Assembly: GCA_002869465.1 (NCBI GenBank)
Contig: PKSW01000323.1
Location: 1 to 17,120, forward strand
Reading direction: 5' to 3'
From: Marinilabiliales bacterium
GTDB taxonomy: Bacteria; Bacteroidota; Bacteroidia; Bacteroidales; F082
Length of the DNA: 17,120 bases
Made by a program: the position numbers and the translations under genes. Shown here piece by piece: positions 14,438-17,120 of this stretch (position 1 is its first letter; the number at the start of each line of letters is the position of its first letter). The notes beneath the pieces are model-generated. The model had not been told where the DNA came from. It ran no database searches and saw nothing but the letters and a program-made list of their open reading frames with translations.

Positions 14438-15184
14438 ATGAATACCAAAACCCAACTTTCCAGTTACAAGAAACGTCATATTGAATATGTAAAAAACCAC
14501 GTGGCAAAGGCCATTGGTAATTACCATATGATTGACACTAATGATCGTGTGTTGTTAGCCGTCAGTGGTGGGAAAGATTCACTGGTTTTAATGGAAGCCT
14601 TGTCGGCGCTAAGAAATTACGACTTTTTACAATTTGAACTGGAAGCCCTGCACATCAACGTTGAAGATGTTACTTATCAGGTTGACAAGGAAAAACTGCA
14701 GCGTCTGGCAGATCATTTAGATGTTAAAATTCATTTTAAGGATATTAAGGCAGACATAGAAAACCGAGGTAAAAAAACCCCCTGTTTCGTTTGCTCGTGG
14801 CATCGACGGAAAGCTTTATTTTCATTTGCCGTTGAACATGGTTTCCAAAAATTGGCTTTTGGGCACCATATGGATGATGCGGTTGAAACCCTGATGATTA
14901 ATATGGTCTATCATGGCAATATTTCGTCATTACCCGGAAAACTGGATATGTTTGATGGTGCCATCCAGGCCATACGCCCACTCATTTTACTGACCAATAA
15001 AGATACGAGTGAGTTTGCCCGGATCAGGAATTATCCTCCGTTAAAAGCTGAATGTCCGTTTGAAGATAAAACTTACCGTAAAATAGCTAGGGATTTTATT
15101 AAACAATTGGAAACGATTCATCCAAATGCCAGGGGAAACCTTTTTAATTCGTTGCGCAATATCGATCAGGAATATCTTCCTTAA
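14438..15184 (+). CDS. ttcA: tRNA 2-thiocytidine(32) synthetase TtcA
   Basis: An ATP- and [4Fe-4S]-dependent enzyme that thiolates C32 of certain tRNAs. The 248-residue protein has the PP-loop SGGKDS at 43-48, the cluster-binding pair C116-x-x-C119 (TPCFVC) and a third cysteine C206 (ECPFED), corresponding to the third ligand of E. coli TtcA. The adenylation segment GHHMDDAVETL lies at 142-152. It is shorter than E. coli TtcA (about 311) but in the range of the compact TtcA/TtuA-type subgroup; all catalytic residues are present. It starts 2 bases after the parE stop, so the two are cotranscribed and probably translationally coupled. It converges on the lipoprotein gene with 11 bases between stops. 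A TtuA-like 2-thiouridine enzyme is less likely, since the flanking zinc-finger cysteines are missing. Confidence 0.88.
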   Translation: MNTKTQLSSYKKRHIEYVKNHVAKAIGNYHMIDTNDRVLLAVSGGKDSLVLMEALSALRNYDFLQFELEALHINVEDVTYQVDKEKLQRLADHLDVKIHFKDIKADIENRGKKTPCFVCSWHRRKALFSFAVEHGFQKLAFGHHMDDAVETLMINMVYHGNISSLPGKLDMFDGAIQAIRPLILLTNKDTSEFARIRNYPPLKAECPFEDKTYRKIARDFIKQLETIHPNARGNLFNSLRNIDQEYLP

Positions 15185-15195
15185 ATGACCTGCAT

Positions 15196-16032
15196 TCATT
15201 CATCCATCGGGATGAATTTATTCTCTTCTTCAGGGTAAAGATCTTTTTTATAAGGGTCATAACGCCAGTAAGTTTCCGAGCGTTTTCCATCCGGTACATT
15301 TTTATCAAGATATCTGTTAAGCAGCATATCCATAGTATAGCTGGCATATTTACGACCCAGCAAAAAGGCAAAATCGTATAGGCTTTCTGTTTGCAATGTA
15401 TCAATATTATATACGAAGCGCATCTGCCCTGCAAAAACATCGGCATGAAAATCGCCTTCAAAATCATCTGTAATCATATCGGTAGCAAAATATAATTGCT
15501 CCTCGCTACCATTGTCATTCACCTCTTTCAATTCAATCCACGAGTTGACTACAATAGCGTTTAACAGAAAATCGTAATAATAGTAGTGGCCATAAATATT
15601 CTGACCAGCCCGGTAATCGTAGAGGGTCTCTTCCACTTCAATCTGAGCTATGTTCGCCACATAAGCATTCGTATCCACCTCAAGGAAGGCATGGGTTTCA
15701 TTCTGACCAAACACTTTAAACCCCAGCGCCGTCAGTTCTTTTTGGTAACCCAGCGTATAGTTTGCCAGGAAGAGAGAATCGTTGAGGTGCTGCAGATAAT
15801 CTGAATGCACGTAAAGAACGGAATCAAATTTTGATTCATCTGTGATGTTCAATGAATCGAGGATTTCTTTTTTTTGATTGACTTTAAAAACAAATTCAGC
15901 GGGAAAAACAAGGATACTTCTTGTGTTATTGTCCAATACAAAATTAGCTGCCATTCGTTCTTCAACAGTGCATGACATGGCTATTATTAGCGTGAGCACT
16001 AATAACATGGCGTTTTTAATTTGTAATTTCAT
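15196..16032 (-). CDS. Uncharacterised Bacteroidota lipoprotein
   Basis: I do not recognise a characterised family; DUF4837-type lipoproteins are a possible match. From the ATG at 16032 the protein has 278 residues. It starts with a basic, hydrophobic signal peptide (MKLQIKNAMLLVLTLIIAMSC) with lipobox AMSC and the lipidated cysteine at residue 21. The mature part is acidic and rich in Tyr, Asp and Asn, with no repeats, no membrane helix and no catalytic motif I can see. It ends YKKDLYPEEENKFIPMDE. A second ATG at 16041 is three codons upstream, but the -7 box at 16050-16057 would leave only about 4 bases of leader for it. The gene stands alone between the convergent ttcA and the propeller gene. 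Confidence 0.75.
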   Translation of the reverse strand: MKLQIKNAMLLVLTLIIAMSCTVEERMAANFVLDNNTRSILVFPAEFVFKVNQKKEILDSLNITDESKFDSVLYVHSDYLQHLNDSLFLANYTLGYQKELTALGFKVFGQNETHAFLEVDTNAYVANIAQIEVEETLYDYRAGQNIYGHYYYYDFLLNAIVVNSWIELKEVNDNGSEEQLYFATDMITDDFEGDFHADVFAGQMRFVYNIDTLQTESLYDFAFLLGRKYASYTMDMLLNRYLDKNVPDGKRSETYWRYDPYKKDLYPEEENKFIPMDE

Positions 16033-16049
16033 CTGTAACATTCCAACTG

Positions 16050-16076
16050 CAAAAATAAAGAAACCTTTGGATACAA
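16050..16076 (-). promoter_or_regulatory. Promoter of the lipoprotein gene (TTG-N16-TATTTTTG)
   Basis: On the minus strand TTG (16076-16074) precedes TATTTTTG (16057-16050) with a 16-base spacer, slightly shorter than the usual 19. Transcription would begin near 16045, favouring the ATG at 16032 over the one at 16041. Confidence 0.45.
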
Positions 16077-16139
16077 AATAAGATTCAATGAATTCAATTT
16101 ATAAAACCAGATTTGTTAATTAACGCAAATTGTAGCATT

Positions 16140-17120
16140 TTATTTGCCCGATACAATGCTGATCCCTTTTTTGGTGATGGCCCAGATATTTCCCTTTTTA
16201 TCTTCAAAGATTTCTTCAATTTCATTATCGATCAACCCATTTTCGATCGAATAACTGGACCAGTTTCCTTCCTGATATTTAAACAATCCCTTCTTATCAG
16301 TCCCGATCCAAACTGCTCCGGTTTTATCAACCATCATGCACAGCACCACCCAATCCTCAGGTTCTTTTAATGGCATCCAGTTCCCATCATTGTATTTGTA
16401 TAGTGTTTTATGGCTTGCCAGCCAAATTTCACCAACATCATCCTGAACAATTTTTGAAAATACAGATTCGTTCAAACCTTCTTTCTTATCAAACTGTTTC
16501 CACAAGCCTTGCTGATCGAACAATGAAACACCATCGTCTGAAAATGCGATTATTTCTCCGTTGTTCCATATAAGTTGCTCAATTGTTCCTTTCAGGCCTG
16601 TTTGATGTTTATCGTAAGGGATACACTTTCCCTCTTCAATCATGCTAATACCTGAAAATCGAAGGTTATTCCTGGTAAAAGCCCAGATTCTTCCTTTCGG
16701 ATCCAACTCGAGATTATATACTGTTGTACCTGCCAATCCGCGCTTTTTATTTAGATCAATCCATTCATCACCAAGTTGATAACTTATTCCATATTCTGTT
16801 GCAGCCCATACCGTTCCTTTTTTGTCGATGAGTAATTTTAATACCTTTTCTGATACCAGGTCTTTTTCATCATAATGAACCCATTTAATACCATCAAACT
16901 TATAAACACCTTTGAGTGAACCTATCCAAATATTTCCTTTTTCATCCTGTAACATATTGGTAAAATACCTGGGTATGCCTTGTCCGCTATAAGAAGTTGT
17001 GCCAGCTAGATCTTCCTCAAATTTAAACCAGTTTACACCGTTATACATTTCCAGAGTACCTCCTAAGAATGAAAATTTCAATTCGGGGATATCGCTGAAA
17101 TCCTTGAAATGTTCCAACAT
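16140..17120 (-). CDS. Two-component-regulator-type (Reg_prop) beta-propeller protein, C-terminal part
   Basis: The frame is open to the end of the window. The terminal ATG at 17118-17120 is at the edge, and no signal peptide follows it, so the true N-terminus is probably outside. The visible 326 residues are a chain of propeller blades with the Reg_prop pattern D-x-x-G-x-I/V-W-x-x-T-x-x-G-x-x-x-x-x-x-x-x-W. Blade tryptophans fall at about 65, 105, 146, 233, 271 and 313, and one degenerate blade near 190 has Ile instead. Spacing is 38-45 residues. Such propellers often form the periplasmic sensor of hybrid histidine kinases in Bacteroidota. Here the protein stops right after the last blade (KGISIVSGK), with no Y_Y_Y domain, membrane helix or kinase, so it is a stand-alone propeller, likely periplasmic or surface exposed. 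Its ligand is unknown. Confidence 0.8.
   Translation of the reverse strand: MLEHFKDFSDIPELKFSFLGGTLEMYNGVNWFKFEEDLAGTTSYSGQGIPRYFTNMLQDEKGNIWIGSLKGVYKFDGIKWVHYDEKDLVSEKVLKLLIDKKGTVWAATEYGISYQLGDEWIDLNKKRGLAGTTVYNLELDPKGRIWAFTRNNLRFSGISMIEEGKCIPYDKHQTGLKGTIEQLIWNNGEIIAFSDDGVSLFDQQGLWKQFDKKEGLNESVFSKIVQDDVGEIWLASHKTLYKYNDGNWMPLKEPEDWVVLCMMVDKTGAVWIGTDKKGLFKYQEGNWSSYSIENGLIDNEIEEIFEDKKGNIWAITKKGISIVSGK

Noticed and set aside
1..17120. Defence island, prophage, toxin-antitoxin pair or CRISPR array
   Set aside because: No gene, repeat-spacer pattern, integrase or compositional break supporting any of these was seen on either strand.

Overview
The window looks like chromosome from a member of the Bacteroidota, probably class Bacteroidia or a close relative. 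Three things point there. It carries a type IX secretion gene (porQ) near ispH, the long Bacteroidota form of NusB, and a GIN-domain (DUF2807) lipoprotein. Almost every transcription unit is preceded by a TAnnTTTG -7 element, and Shine-Dalgarno sites are weak or absent. A mitochondrial-type aconitase suggests a working oxidative TCA segment. I found no rRNA, tRNA, CRISPR array, insertion sequence or phage gene, and no gap between genes exceeds about 210 bases.

Left part (1-6950), all on the minus strand: the first 176 codons of recF (cut by the window edge), ispH (isoprenoid synthesis), porQ (type IX secretion), a GIN-domain lipoprotein, aconitase and nusB. Aconitase and the lipoprotein are 8 bases apart and probably cotranscribed. 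porQ and ispH follow in the same direction. nusB has its own clear promoter (TTG-N19-TATTTTTG).

Middle (6978-12071) is a small surface-polysaccharide module. A GT2 glycosyltransferase is fused to a polyprenyl-phosphotransferase-like membrane half that seems to lack its catalytic core. It is divergent from a Wzx/MOP-type flippase. An asparagine-synthase-like amidotransferase without a glutaminase cysteine converges on the flippase. The likely theme is building, exporting and perhaps amidating a glycan.

Right part (12159-17120): a small DUF2892 membrane protein, a roughly 93-bp degenerate inverted-repeat element, then parE (topoisomerase IV subunit B) tightly followed by ttcA (tRNA 2-thiolation). 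Convergent to these are an uncharacterised lipoprotein and a seven-bladed Reg_prop beta-propeller protein that runs off the window.

Most of this is conserved housekeeping sequence. I do not see a complete new defence or mobile system. The points most worth a second look are the GT2/phosphotransferase fusion, the glutaminase-less synthetase beside the flippase, the aconitase-GIN pairing, the missing cmk and parC neighbours, and the consistent promoter pattern, which decides several start codons.
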